Positions 1-6,810 of a DNA stretch of 19,394 nucleotides are shown piece after piece (positions within the stretch are counted from its first letter, which is position 1; every line of letters starts with the position of its first letter). Below the pieces are notes generated by a model. It worked only from the letters and a program-made list of their open reading frames with translations, was not told the origin of the DNA and searched no databases. The stretch is from an uncultured Oscillospiraceae bacterium (GTDB taxonomy: Bacteria; Bacillota_A; Clostridia; Oscillospirales; Oscillospiraceae): NCBI GenBank assembly GCA_900769845.1, contig CAAGIF010000008.1, positions 1 through 19,394 on the forward strand. Direction: 5' to 3'. The translations under genes and the position numbers were made by a program.

Positions 1-299
1 ATCAGGAAGCCGAATATCGCACCTCTAACAACCAGATGCCAGGGATTCTCTGCTTCTGTGATTGGTCCTCCAAATGCTCTGAAGAGCTGCCAAAGAACGA
101 TCAGAATGAGTATGGCATATGCAGTGACCTGCATGACACCATAGGCTTTGGTCACGAACGGAAAATACTCTTCCATTGCAGTCATGTCAGTACCCAATGC
201 CTCAAGGAAGAGGCCGGATACCGCATCCAGGAGCTGTGAAGCTATGCTGGACACCCAACCGACAATACCCTCGAAAATCCAGTCTAGAATGGGTATCAC
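1..299 (-). CDS. VirB6/TrbL-like conjugation membrane protein, N-terminal part
   Basis: Open frame with no stop from 299 to the left edge, about 99 codons, so the C-terminal part lies outside the window. It reads as an N-terminal amphipathic segment (LDWIFEGIVGWV), then LEALGTDMTAMEEYFPFV, then a hydrophobic stretch (YAILILIVLWQLF) followed by GGPITEAENPW. From memory these motifs match the CD0411-type VirB6/TrbL-like channel component of conjugative elements in Clostridia, a polytopic protein of the type IV secretion inner-membrane complex. It follows the pilin gene directly, as in such transfer operons. The start is uncertain: the only standard codon is GTG at 299, but that GTG is part of the AAGGAGGTG ribosome binding site; an ATT about 8 nt after AAGGAGG is better placed. 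No ATG is available nearby. Family call fairly sure, exact start not. Confidence 0.75.
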   Translation of the reverse strand, partial: MIPILDWIFEGIVGWVSSIASQLLDAVSGLFLEALGTDMTAMEEYFPFVTKAYGVMQVTAYAILILIVLWQLFRAFGGPITEAENPWHLVVRGAIFGFL

Positions 300-307
300 C
301 TCCTTAG

Positions 308-334
308 GAAGCCTGGATTTTATTCTAAGGCTTC
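308..334 (-). other. Intercistronic hairpin between pilin and VirB6-like gene
   Basis: Perfect 7-bp inverted repeat GAAGCCT (308-314) / AGGCTTC (328-334) with a 13-nt loop. It begins at the base after the pilin stop codon and ends just before the next ribosome binding site. No U-run follows, so it is more likely an mRNA stabiliser or processing site that keeps pilin message abundant than a terminator. That role is inference. Confidence 0.45.
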
Positions 335-715
335 TTAGCCGGAGTAGTTACCACCCTGGATGAGGGGCTGCAGATAAGCGACCACAAAGCCCAGAGAGTT
401 CAGGATGATCCAGGTCACGACAATACGCTTCAGCCAGTTGGTAGCCTCGTCGACTGCCCGCTGGTTGCGGGAGATCATACGGATCAGCAGCGCAATGGCT
501 GCCACAGTGACTGCTACGATGGTACTGATTGCGACGACCTGACCATAGACATCCTTCAGAATCGTGGAAAAACGATTCCAGATAGTGGCCGTACCGGTGC
601 CGGTGCCAGTTGCAAGAACGGGCTGCAGGGACAGCATGGCGGCGGAAGCCATACCGACTGCAGACCAGTAAGCATCAGTCAGATACTGCTTGCCCCTGGC
701 GAGAGTCTTTACCAT
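335..715 (-). CDS. VirB2/TrbC-like conjugative pilin
   Basis: 126 aa from ATG at 715, chosen because AAGGAGG lies 8 nt upstream; an in-frame ATG at 775 has no such site and would place translation inside a strong hairpin. The protein shows the pilin layout: a positively charged N terminus (MVKTLARGKQ), a hydrophobic segment with small residues ending SLQPVLATGTGTG that looks like a long signal peptide with cleavage after VLA, then two hydrophobic helices (VAISTIVAVTVAAIALLI and IVVTWIILNSLGFVVAYL) separated by a short charged loop (RMISRNQRAVDEATNWLKR). VirB2/TrbC proteins build the conjugative pilus. It sits directly before the VirB6-like gene, which supports the call. It resembles the Maff2/TrbC pilins of clostridial elements, though it is longer than the short Maff2 proteins I know. 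Confidence 0.75.
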   Translation of the reverse strand: MVKTLARGKQYLTDAYWSAVGMASAAMLSLQPVLATGTGTGTATIWNRFSTILKDVYGQVVAISTIVAVTVAAIALLIRMISRNQRAVDEATNWLKRIVVTWIILNSLGFVVAYLQPLIQGGNYSG

Positions 716-754
716 GTCTATTACCTCCTTTCCATGGTTGATGGAACGACAAAA

Positions 755-795
755 GGCGCTGTTTTGAAGCTTCATTCAGCCTCTAAAACAGCGCC
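755..795 (-). promoter_or_regulatory. Terminator-like hairpin in the pilin 5' leader
   Basis: Perfect 11-bp inverted repeat GGCGCTGTTTT (755-765) / AAAACAGCGCC (785-795) with a 19-nt loop that itself holds GAAGCTTC. On the minus strand the stem is followed by TTTTGTCG, a short U-run, so it could act as a weak terminator or attenuator about 40 nt before the pilin start, or as an end to readthrough from the gene at 957-1571. Confidence 0.5.
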
Positions 796-802
796 CTTGG
801 CG

Positions 803-834
803 ATCGTCCTATTTTGGACGATAATATTATAACA
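803..834 (-). promoter_or_regulatory. Extended -10 promoter with downstream palindrome for the transfer operon
   Basis: On the minus strand TGTTATAAT (834-826) is a consensus extended -10 element (TG, one base, TATAAT); no good -35 is visible, which extended -10 promoters tolerate. Immediately downstream is a 7-bp inverted repeat, ATCGTCC (803-809) / GGACGAT (816-822), placed where transcription should start. It could be a repressor operator or a 5' stabilising hairpin. The rest of 835-956 is AT-rich and I see no gene in it. Confidence 0.55.
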
Positions 835-956
835 CATTTCGTTTCCTTTGTCGTTCTCAACTTTTTCTGATTTTTTTCCGGAAATATTCCAGACTTTTTC
901 AGCTGTTATAATAGCGAATACTGTCGAACGTGCATATTGATCACAGAAATTCTACA

Positions 957-1571
957 TCATGCATCAAAGATCGACAGCAATTCCATCCATACCTCGAAGT
1001 TTGCATCCGGTGCGTTCCAAAGCTTCATACCGATCATATTGATTGCTTTCTTTCTCAGATCATAGTATCTAGCTCTTGAAAGATTCAATTCATCCATAAC
1101 ATCGAAGATGCTGTCTTTTTTATCCGCGATATAGGTTTCATAGATGATTTTATACAGCAGTTCTCCTTCACTCGGTTTGGTTCGAAGAAATGCGATTGCT
1201 TCGTTGATACGATCCAGAAGTACTCTTGATTTCAAAATGGTCTGTAATCTGCTCTCCGTGCGACGATTCTCCATACTCATTTCAAGATCAAGTTTGGAAA
1301 TCAGCGCATCCAATTCTTCCAGAGGCAAGTCCAATTCAGCCTTCAGTTCTGCCGGAACACTTTCCATAGCCCAGAGCATTTCACGATAATGTTCAAGGAG
1401 CATTCTCGTGTTGTGATATGTCTTCTGGTTCTTCTCTTTCTTTTTTGCTCTGGCCTTCGGGTCCTGAATCTTGGGATCTGCCAGATAACCGCTCCTCATG
1501 AGGTATCCAAGAAACTGTTCAGTTTTGGCCGAGAGTTTCTTTTCTTCTTCAGCGTGTGTAATATTGCTCAT
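957..1571 (-). CDS. ArpU/sigma-like helix-turn-helix protein of the element
   Basis: 204 aa from ATG at 1571, preceded by AAGGAG at 9 nt; the frame stays open upstream but without a better site. The N-terminal half is highly charged and probably helical (EEEKKLSAKTEQF, DPKARAKKKEKNQKT). The middle is rich in E/L/K, consistent with helices or a coiled coil. The C-terminal part holds a likely helix-turn-helix, DSIFDVMDELNLSRARYYDLRKKAI, close in style to ArpU-family phage regulators and sigma region 4. A DNA-binding transcription regulator is the best guess. It lies in the same orientation between a replication-like gene and the transfer genes, so it could control either. I do not recognise a named homologue. 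Confidence 0.6.
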   Translation of the reverse strand: MSNITHAEEEKKLSAKTEQFLGYLMRSGYLADPKIQDPKARAKKKEKNQKTYHNTRMLLEHYREMLWAMESVPAELKAELDLPLEELDALISKLDLEMSMENRRTESRLQTILKSRVLLDRINEAIAFLRTKPSEGELLYKIIYETYIADKKDSIFDVMDELNLSRARYYDLRKKAINMIGMKLWNAPDANFEVWMELLSIFDA

Positions 1572-1605
1572 ACAGTCGTTCTCCTTACCATTGTTCTTGC
1601 ATGGC

Positions 1606-1625
1606 ATAGGGGGATAAAGCCCTAT
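1606..1625 (-). promoter_or_regulatory. Palindrome upstream of the ArpU-like gene
   Basis: 6-bp inverted repeat ATAGGG (1606-1611) / CCCTAT (1620-1625) with an 8-nt spacer, overlapping a TATTAT-like element read on the minus strand. It sits about 35 nt before the start of the helix-turn-helix gene, where an autoregulatory operator could be. No clear -35 element is visible. Confidence 0.3.
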
Positions 1626-1677
1626 AATACTAAATTTGCAGTAGCCCTCTCGATTTTTGAATTAATCGACAGAAACT

Positions 1678-2754
1678 TCAAAAAATAGTCATCAGCAATT
1701 TTACTGGTGGATCCGGTCCTGCCCGAATCATAAGAAGCATTAACTGTATCATCTCGTCTTGCCATTTCCGGTCCCCTAAGATCATACCCTGGCAGTCACT
1801 AATACAATTCTTACCATACTTACAGTTCCTACCATGAGAAAAATACGCGCGCGTATTACTGTCAGAATGTGCAACACGACCTTTTGGGGAAAGAACATCA
1901 CAAGAGGTCTCCAAAGCATGAAGAACTTTCCGAGAATTCCAAGCTATCATCCTATTAACCCGATCTCGATCAGAATTTGCTGCAATTCCTTTACGGGACG
2001 CTTCACGGATCTTTCCTAAAAGGAACATTATTTTTCCTTCAGAGGGCATAGTATCCCTATCATCTCCAAAATATGCCAAATTGAAGATAAGACTTCCATA
2101 TGCTCCGGGCATACGATGCAGACCAAATGTACAGGCATGCTTCTGAAAGAATCTCCAAACCTTAGTCCTCTCCCATCGCCATCTATTTCCCAGGAAATCC
2201 ATCGACAATAAAACACCATATTTTCCGTACTGAATCACAGGACATAAAAAAGAAAATGCATTGCCGTAATCTTTGTATGTCGTATGACACCAAAGATCCA
2301 GCCATGCATCTGCTTCACTGAATACCATATTCCGTTCTACCAGTCGATCAGTGATATTTCTGGGTACGCAAATAAATCCATACCCTTCAGTAGCATACAC
2401 TATTCCTTGATCACAATCTCCTCCGCAACACTGAACAACCCAATCCTTAATTGTATACTCAAGGTGCTTGGTTTTCCGATTTAATGTATACTCAATATAA
2501 CCAAGCTCCTGCAGCTCATTCATAATTTGCAATGCCTGGTTTCTTCTTTTTACACCGAGAATACTCTTCAGACCTACAATTCCTCCGGACCACATACCAG
2601 GTGTAACTTGATTAAAATGACCGCAATACAGCCCTTTCCCCTTACGAAATGCAGCCCTGGCTGCCATCCGAGACCAATAGGCCATGATACCCTTACCAAT
2701 TGGCAAATAGTTTCTACGGACCTTAATCCATTTGAACTTTCTGAGGCACTTCAT
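1678..2754 (-). CDS. Putative replication-initiation-like protein with winged-helix regions
   Basis: 358 aa from ATG at 2754, preceded by AAAGGAG at 6 nt; an upstream in-frame ATG at 2796 lacks such a site. Residues about 60-105 (GLKSILGVKRRNQALQIMNELQELGYIEY, then a basic hairpin and TIKDW) look like a winged helix. Residues about 150-205 (AWLDLWCHTTYKD, then KYGVLLSMDFLGNRWRW and KVWRFFQKH) resemble the pattern of phage replisome-organiser and plasmid initiator proteins. Near the C terminus is a cysteine cluster, C311-x5-C317-x3-C321, with further cysteines at 109, 110 and 114, so metal binding is possible. Role is inferred from shape only; it could be another DNA-binding accessory protein. 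It is the gene nearest the element's right edge and lies 106 bp upstream of the ArpU-like gene. Confidence 0.55.
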   Translation of the reverse strand: MKCLRKFKWIKVRRNYLPIGKGIMAYWSRMAARAAFRKGKGLYCGHFNQVTPGMWSGGIVGLKSILGVKRRNQALQIMNELQELGYIEYTLNRKTKHLEYTIKDWVVQCCGGDCDQGIVYATEGYGFICVPRNITDRLVERNMVFSEADAWLDLWCHTTYKDYGNAFSFLCPVIQYGKYGVLLSMDFLGNRWRWERTKVWRFFQKHACTFGLHRMPGAYGSLIFNLAYFGDDRDTMPSEGKIMFLLGKIREASRKGIAANSDRDRVNRMIAWNSRKVLHALETSCDVLSPKGRVAHSDSNTRAYFSHGRNCKYGKNCISDCQGMILGDRKWQDEMIQLMLLMIRAGPDPPVKLLMTIF

Positions 2755-2846
2755 AGTATTCTCCTTTCCTAGAATTCTCACATAGAAACTGCACACATTT
2801 TCAGTTCAAGATTCATAAATTGATTCAGAATTATTCACCTAATAAC

Positions 2847-2879
2847 AAAAGCCCCCAAACACGAAGTGTGTTTAGGGGC
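2847..2879 (-). terminator. Rho-independent terminator, minus strand
   Basis: Stem GCCCC + AAACAC (2851-2862) with GTGTTT + GGGGC (2868-2879), one mismatch, 5-nt loop, followed on the minus strand by TTTTGTTATT. It would end transcripts coming from the right, such as the small unit at 3093-3214, and would insulate the replication-like gene from them. Confidence 0.7.
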
Positions 2880-2906
2880 CGTTGTCATGTCAAGGCTCTA
2901 TGAAAA

Positions 2907-2927
2907 TGGTGTAGTAGTGGTGTAGTA
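2907..2927. repeat. Tandem 10-bp repeat TGGTGTAGTA
   Basis: Two exact copies (2907-2916 and 2918-2927) one base apart. The surrounding 2880-3090 is AT-rich with no gene; it also has an imperfect hairpin AGAGG...CCTCT at about 2947-2969. Possible recombinase or initiator binding sites at an element end; function unknown. Confidence 0.5.
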
Positions 2928-3092
2928 AACAAAAAATAGGGTTTAAGAGGTGCATTAACAACCCCTCTAAAAATCTAACTTTTTGTAAGTAGACGAATTT
3001 CGATACCTACTGTTTTACTGTAAAAGAAAAAACTTATTTCGCGTAAAAGTTCAGGAAATAACCAGTATTAAGGAATAGTCGGAATTATCATA

Positions 3093-3167
3093 TCATACTT
3101 CATACCAGAAATCGCTGGTCTTCAAATGACAGTCACAATCTTCATACCAAAAATCCTTAGTTCTCAT
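3093..3167 (-). CDS. 24-codon ORF with two KTxDFWYE-type repeats
   Basis: ATG at 3167, stop TGA at 3093-3095. The peptide starts MRTKDFWYEDCDCH and ends LKTSDFWYEV. Together with the ORF just upstream there are three copies of (K/R)T-x-D-F-(W/Y)-Y-E, whose differences are largely in third codon positions (ACC/ACT, TTC/TTT, GAG/GAA), as if each derived from a protein-coding copy. The motif resembles the N terminus of QueA proteins (MKTxDFxYxLP, from memory). It lacks its own good ribosome binding site and overlaps the end of the upstream ORF. Either a real tiny peptide or a relic of an attachment-site array; I favour the relic. Confidence 0.35.
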   Translation of the reverse strand: MRTKDFWYEDCDCHLKTSDFWYEV

Positions 3168-3189
3168 AATAGAAATCATGGGTTTTCAT
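3157..3189 (-). pseudogene. Possible truncated queA-like 5' end (10 codons)
   Basis: ATG at 3189 preceded by GGAGGA at 7 nt and by a promoter at 3221-3249, reading MKTHDFYYEN then stop. A proper promoter, ribosome binding site and start leading to only ten codons suggests that a longer gene was cut here. The first nine residues look like the start of QueA (tRNA preQ1 ribosyltransferase-isomerase); this is recollection of the family, not a search result. Integration of the neighbouring element into the 5' end of such a gene would explain it. Confidence 0.4.
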
Positions 3190-3220
3190 GACCGATTCCT
3201 CCATTACATTTAACATGCCC

Positions 3221-3249
3221 AGTATAGCCTATTGTGAAAGATTTTGCAA
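3221..3249 (-). promoter_or_regulatory. Minus-strand promoter for the queA-like remnant
   Basis: TTGCAA (3249-3244) and TATACT (3226-3221) with 17-bp spacing; the start would be near 3214, giving a short leader to the GGAGGA site. The -10 matches 5 of 6 consensus bases, the -35 4 of 6. It overlaps the proposed dapA promoter on the other strand. Confidence 0.55.
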
Positions 3250-3259
3250 CCAATAATAT
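3232..3259 (+). promoter_or_regulatory. Possible dapA promoter
   Basis: TTGTGA (3232-3237) and TAATAT (3254-3259), 16-bp spacing. Both boxes are imperfect. No lysine riboswitch or T-box features precede dapA, so control, if any, would be at this promoter. Confidence 0.35.
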
Positions 3260-3285
3260 CCCGATTTCCCTTTGGAGGTGCATCT

Positions 3286-4158
3286 ATGACCAACCAGCCA
3301 TTCTTTACGGGGGCGTGTACCGCTCTGGTCACACCCTTTCTGGATGACAGGATCAATTACCCCATGCTGGAGCAGCTGATCCGAAGACAGATCGAAGCCC
3401 GAATAGAAGCCATCGTGATTGCCGGAACCACCGGGGAGGCGCCCACCCTCTCCGATGACGAGAAACTGGAACTGTTCCGTAGGGCAAAAGAATATGTAGG
3501 TGATTCCTGCAAGATAATTGCGGGAACCGGATCCAACTCCACGAAACATACCATATGGCTCAGCAAAAAAGCAGAAGAAGCCGGCGCTGACGGACTGCTC
3601 CTTGTCAGTCCGTACTACAACAAGGCAACATCACTCGGATTGTTCTCTCATTACATGACCGTTGCCCATGAGGTAAGCATACCTATCATTCTATACAATG
3701 TACCCTCCCGAACCGGTCTGGATATTCCCATTCATGTATACAATCGGTTGAGCAAGATCCCGAACATCACGGGTATTAAGGAAGCATCTGCGGACATTAC
3801 CAAAACCACCAAAATCATCGCACAATGCGGCGAAGATTTAACGGTTTGGAGCGGTAATGATGACATGATCGTACCTGTCATGGCGCTGGGCGGCATGGGC
3901 GTTATCTCTGTCCTGTCCAATCTGTTTCCCGTGGAGGTTCAGGCAATGTGCCGCGCCGCTCAGGACGGAGATTTTGACACTGCGGCAGCGCTGCAAATCC
4001 AGTTTCAACCGCTGATTGAACTGCTGTTTTGTGAGGTCAACCCGATCCCGGTAAAAGAAGCCATGAAACGCATCGGGTTTGATTGCGGTGGCTGCCGGCT
4101 GCCCCTTTCCCCTATGAGCCGGGAAAACCGTACAAAACTGGAAGCCATACTGCAATAG
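3286..4158 (+). CDS. dapA: 4-hydroxy-tetrahydrodipicolinate synthase
   Basis: 290 aa, normal family length. Condenses pyruvate with aspartate semialdehyde, the first committed step to diaminopimelate and lysine, in the cytoplasm. Catalytic residues are visible: the threonine pair in AGTTGEAP (48-49), Tyr137 and Arg142 in YNVPSRTG, and the Schiff-base Lys165 in GIKEAS. Start ATG at 3286 has GGAGGTG upstream; an earlier in-frame start at 3244 would run through that site and add residues not typical of the family. It stands alone on the plus strand, convergent with the GNAT gene that follows, and ends 5 bp before the hairpin at 4164. Its upstream region is shared with a minus-strand promoter and the edge of the conjugative element, so integration has left dapA intact. 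Confidence 0.95.
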   Translation: MTNQPFFTGACTALVTPFLDDRINYPMLEQLIRRQIEARIEAIVIAGTTGEAPTLSDDEKLELFRRAKEYVGDSCKIIAGTGSNSTKHTIWLSKKAEEAGADGLLLVSPYYNKATSLGLFSHYMTVAHEVSIPIILYNVPSRTGLDIPIHVYNRLSKIPNITGIKEASADITKTTKIIAQCGEDLTVWSGNDDMIVPVMALGGMGVISVLSNLFPVEVQAMCRAAQDGDFDTAAALQIQFQPLIELLFCEVNPIPVKEAMKRIGFDCGGCRLPLSPMSRENRTKLEAILQ

Positions 4159-4163
4159 GAAAT

Positions 4164-4186
4164 AGCCGCCCTTCGGGGCGGCTTAA
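4164..4186. repeat. Hairpin repeat, copy 1 (inverted relative to copy 2)
   Basis: AGCCGCCC-TTCG-GGGCGGCT hairpin followed by TAA, identical over 23 bp to the reverse complement of 4665-4687. It lies between convergent dapA and the GNAT gene, and supplies the GNAT stop codon. No real U-run on either strand, so terminator activity would be weak, though an 8-bp GC stem with a UUCG loop is very stable. Confidence 0.75.
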
Positions 4187-4650
4187 ACATACTTCTCAAA
4201 GAATGCAAGGTCCATTCCTTCTTGAATTTTTTCCGTTCTGCCTGTCTTACGGTAACCTAACTTTTCATAAAAAGAACAAAGGTTTTCTTCCTGGACAATT
4301 GTATCCAATTCCCAAATTTTGGCTTTTGGGTAAAGCTTTTCCACATCTATGACAGCTTGTTTTCCATAGCCCATTCCCTGATATTCAGGAAGTATCGCCA
4401 CAGGAGAAATGCGGCACCGGTTACCGTAATTACATACACGAATCATACCGACCAACGCGTTCATGTGTCGGATCAGATAATAATCCGTGGTATCCTGTAT
4501 GAATCTGCGGTAAATATCCTCAGGTTTTTCTGCCGCCGGACTTGTTTCATAGTCATGATATTTTGCAAGCAATTTGGAGAAAGCATGAATTTGGATTTGA
4601 TGTATCTGTATACAATCCGATTCTATTGCTCTGGTCAATTCAATTCCCAT
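4183..4650 (-). CDS. GNAT family N-acetyltransferase
   Basis: 155 aa single GNAT domain that would transfer acetyl from acetyl-CoA to an unknown amine. Seen: a central strand LVGMIRVCNYG, the acetyl-CoA loop ISPVAILPEYQGMGYGKQAV (motif A, Q-G-M-G-Y-G), and the C-terminal FYEKLGYRKTGRT. Start ATG at 4650 with AGGAG at 7 nt. There is only about 40 nt between the tyrS stop and this gene, mostly taken by the hairpin at 4665-4687, and no promoter is visible, so it is probably read from the T-box operon. It lies exactly between two inverted copies of the same hairpin, which suggests it was inserted there. Substrate unknown. Confidence 0.85.
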   Translation of the reverse strand: MGIELTRAIESDCIQIHQIQIHAFSKLLAKYHDYETSPAAEKPEDIYRRFIQDTTDYYLIRHMNALVGMIRVCNYGNRCRISPVAILPEYQGMGYGKQAVIDVEKLYPKAKIWELDTIVQEENLCSFYEKLGYRKTGRTEKIQEGMDLAFFEKYV

Positions 4651-4664
4651 GATTTATCTCCTAA

Positions 4665-4687
4665 TTAAGCCGCCCCGAAGGGCGGCT
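4665..4687. repeat. Hairpin repeat, copy 2
   Basis: Reverse complement of 4164-4186, 23 of 23 bases. It falls between the tyrS stop (4699) and the GNAT ribosome binding site (4656-4660). No U-run follows on the minus strand, so partial readthrough into the GNAT gene is likely. Confidence 0.75.
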
Positions 4688-4698
4688 TATGATCATTC

Positions 4699-5928
4699 TT
4701 ATACCAAAACAGCCTTGTGAAATACCTTTTTACCCTTACGGATCTTTACGCCTTCTTTCAGCATCTCTTCCGTAACCGCAAACTGGGCAGAGGGAACCTT
4801 TTCATCATTAACAAGAACGCCGCCCTGTTCCACGAGCTGCCGTGCCTGCTTATTGGAAGGCGCCAGACCGCAGGCGACCATCAGATTCAGAATACCGATC
4901 TTGCCATCTACAAGCTTGTCAGCAGTAATTTCAGTGGTGGGCATATTGGCATCATCACAGCCGCCCACAAAGAGAGCCTTGGCAGCAGCCTGCGCTTTGG
5001 CAGCCTCTTCTTCGCCGTGAACCAGCTTTGTCAGCTCGTAGGCAAGGATCTCCTTTGCCTCGTTGATCTTGGCATCCTTCCAGCCGTCCATCTCGTTGAT
5101 CTGCTCCAGAGGCAGGAAGGTCAGCATGCGGATGCACTTCATCACGTCCGCATCCTCCACATTCCGCCAGTACTGGTAGAAATCATAGGGAGAGGTCTTG
5201 TTGGGATCCAGCCAGACTGCGCCCTTGGCGGTCTTGCCCATCTTCTTGCCCTCGGAGTTAAGAAGCAAGGTGATGGTCATGGCGTGGGCATCCTTGCCCA
5301 ACTTCTTACGGATCAGCTCCGTACCGCCCAGCATATTGCTCCACTGGTCGTTGCCGCCGAACTGCATGTTGCAGCCGTAGTGCTGGAACAGGTAGTAGAA
5401 ATCGTAGGACTGCATAGGCATGTAGTTGAATTCCAGGAAGCTCAGGCCCTTTTCCATTCTCTGCTTGAAGCACTCTGCGCGGAGCATGTTGTTAACAGAG
5501 AAGCAGCCGCCGATCTCCCGGATGAAATCCACATAGTTCAGCTTCAGCAGCCAATCCGCATTATTGACCATCTGGGCCTTGCCCTCACCGAACTCAATAA
5601 ACCGTTCCATCTGCTTCTTGAAGCAGTCACAGTTGTGCTGAATGGTCTCCTGAGTCATCATGGATCGCATATCGGTACGGCCGGAGGGGTCTCCGATCAT
5701 AGCGGTGCCGCCGCCGATAAGAGCGATGGGGCGGTTGCCGGCCATCTGCAGCCGCTTCATCAGACACAGCGCCATGAAATGGCCCACATGCAGGGAGTCG
5801 GCGGTGGGGTCAAAGCCAATATAGAAGGTGGCCTTGCCGTTGTCGATCATTTCGCGGATTTCTTCTTCATTGGTAACCTGAGCGATCAGACCGCGGGCTA
5901 CCAGTTCGTCATATACTTTCATTTTCAT
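4699..5928 (-). CDS. tyrS: Tyrosyl-tRNA synthetase
   Basis: 409 aa class I synthetase that charges tRNA-Tyr. Signature motifs: [15 protein letters not shown] (HIGH-type motif 47-50), the tyrosine pocket region around [14 protein letters not shown] and GGNDQWSN, and KMGKT (KMSKS-type, 229-233). A C-terminal S4 RNA-binding domain (about 345-409) holds [18 protein letters not shown]. Two in-frame ATGs, at 5928 and 5922, are possible; AAAGG is 3 nt from the first and 9 nt from the second, so MKVYDEL may be the true start. It is the third gene of the T-box operon, 9 nt after the second peptidase stop. The T-box specifier reads as UAC, consistent with this gene. Confidence 0.96.
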   Translation of the reverse strand: MKMKVYDELVARGLIAQVTNEEEIREMIDNGKATFYIGFDPTADSLHVGHFMALCLMKRLQMAGNRPIALIGGGTAMIGDPSGRTDMRSMMTQETIQHNCDCFKKQMERFIEFGEGKAQMVNNADWLLKLNYVDFIREIGGCFSVNNMLRAECFKQRMEKGLSFLEFNYMPMQSYDFYYLFQHYGCNMQFGGNDQWSNMLGGTELIRKKLGKDAHAMTITLLLNSEGKKMGKTAKGAVWLDPNKTSPYDFYQYWRNVEDADVMKCIRMLTFLPLEQINEMDGWKDAKINEAKEILAYELTKLVHGEEEAAKAQAAAKALFVGGCDDANMPTTEITADKLVDGKIGILNLMVACGLAPSNKQARQLVEQGGVLVNDEKVPSAQFAVTEEMLKEGVKIRKGKKVFHKAVLV

Positions 5929-5937
5929 ATTCCTTTC

Positions 5938-6810
5938 TTATTTAACTGCATCGCCGCAGACAAAGGTGGTCAGCGCGACACGAAGGAGGTCTACATTGGT
6001 CATATCCAGAATTACATCGTGCTTGGTGTGGATCTTGTCCACCACGTAGTTATTACCCTTTTTCTTGTGATAAGCACCGATTGCCACCGCATAGGGGAAG
6101 TTTTTGTGATCGGAATAGGTGTTGCAATCGCCTTTATCGTCGGTCAGGATCTGCTTTTCTCCAAACCAGCCGTCCAGAGATTTCAGCCTTTCGATCAGCT
6201 TCTCATCCAAACGGGCCTTTTTATTGGGCATCAGTAGAATGTGTTCGCCGTCACCCACACAGTCCAGATTCAGAATCAGTTGTGTTTCCGTTGCGGTTTT
6301 ATGGGACTTGCGGTATGCGGAAGAGCCCTTCAGTCCTCCCTCCTCCTGATCAAACAGAACAAAACACACCTTATCCCGATGGTTCTTCGGAAGAGTCCGC
6401 AGGATCTCAAGCACCGTGACAACACCCGAAGTATTGTCATTGGCGTTATTCTTATTAGCCGGAAATAGCTGGAACCGGTACGCCGCAAAAAACACCATGA
6501 AGAAAATCATCGTTCTTACCGCACCCCGACATTCTTCCGGCATCAGAATCTTAAGTCCTATTCCGATTACGACGCCGATCAACATTACAAATTTCGTTGT
6601 CATAGGTGTGTCATAATGGGCTGTCACCAAATATTTTGCCTTGTCCGGATCGCCTATTACAACATTCCGAATGCCCATCTTTTCAGTTTCAATCTGAGGC
6701 TCGTAGCCTTGTTCCTTTACATAAGCAAGAACATCCGAACGAAAGTTTTCCTTCTGTGCTTTCGTTTTCCGAATAGGATGGAGTTTCAGAATATCTATCG
6801 GCTCATTCAT
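5938..6810 (-). CDS. M28-family zinc aminopeptidase with membrane segments, second copy
   Basis: 290 aa. Peptidase family M28 ligands can be followed through the chain: His65 in TAHYDTP, Asp125 in NANDNTSG, the Glu156-Glu157 pair in DQEEGGL, Asp183 in NLDCVGDG, and His261 in DKIHT. All expected metal and catalytic residues are present. Between the first histidine and the aspartate are two hydrophobic stretches (about 73-90 and 98-115), so this is probably anchored in the membrane. Start ATG at 6810 with GGAAGGG at 6-7 nt; it overlaps the stop of the preceding peptidase by 8 nt, which points to translational coupling. Paralogous to 6803-7765 throughout, so a tandem duplication. The substrate is not known; release of N-terminal amino acids from peptides is the family activity. 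Confidence 0.88.
   Translation of the reverse strand: MNEPIDILKLHPIRKTKAQKENFRSDVLAYVKEQGYEPQIETEKMGIRNVVIGDPDKAKYLVTAHYDTPMTTKFVMLIGVVIGIGLKILMPEECRGAVRTMIFFMVFFAAYRFQLFPANKNNANDNTSGVVTVLEILRTLPKNHRDKVCFVLFDQEEGGLKGSSAYRKSHKTATETQLILNLDCVGDGEHILLMPNKKARLDEKLIERLKSLDGWFGEKQILTDDKGDCNTYSDHKNFPYAVAIGAYHKKKGNNYVVDKIHTKHDVILDMTNVDLLRVALTTFVCGDAVK

Noticed and set aside
2907..2927. CRISPR or iteron array
   Set aside because: Only two short copies one base apart; no spacers and no further copies nearby. Reported only as a tandem repeat.
2941..3000. Possible lysine riboswitch before dapA (AGAGGTGCA segment)
   Set aside because: Only the short AGAGGTGC string fits; the remaining conserved L-box parts are absent, and it is over 280 nt from dapA with a minus-strand unit between.
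4717..6237. A 506-codon open frame on the plus strand
   Set aside because: It lies opposite tyrS and part of the second peptidase, which have complete family motifs; no ribosome binding site, low-complexity His/Leu-rich translation. It is a shadow caused by codon bias.
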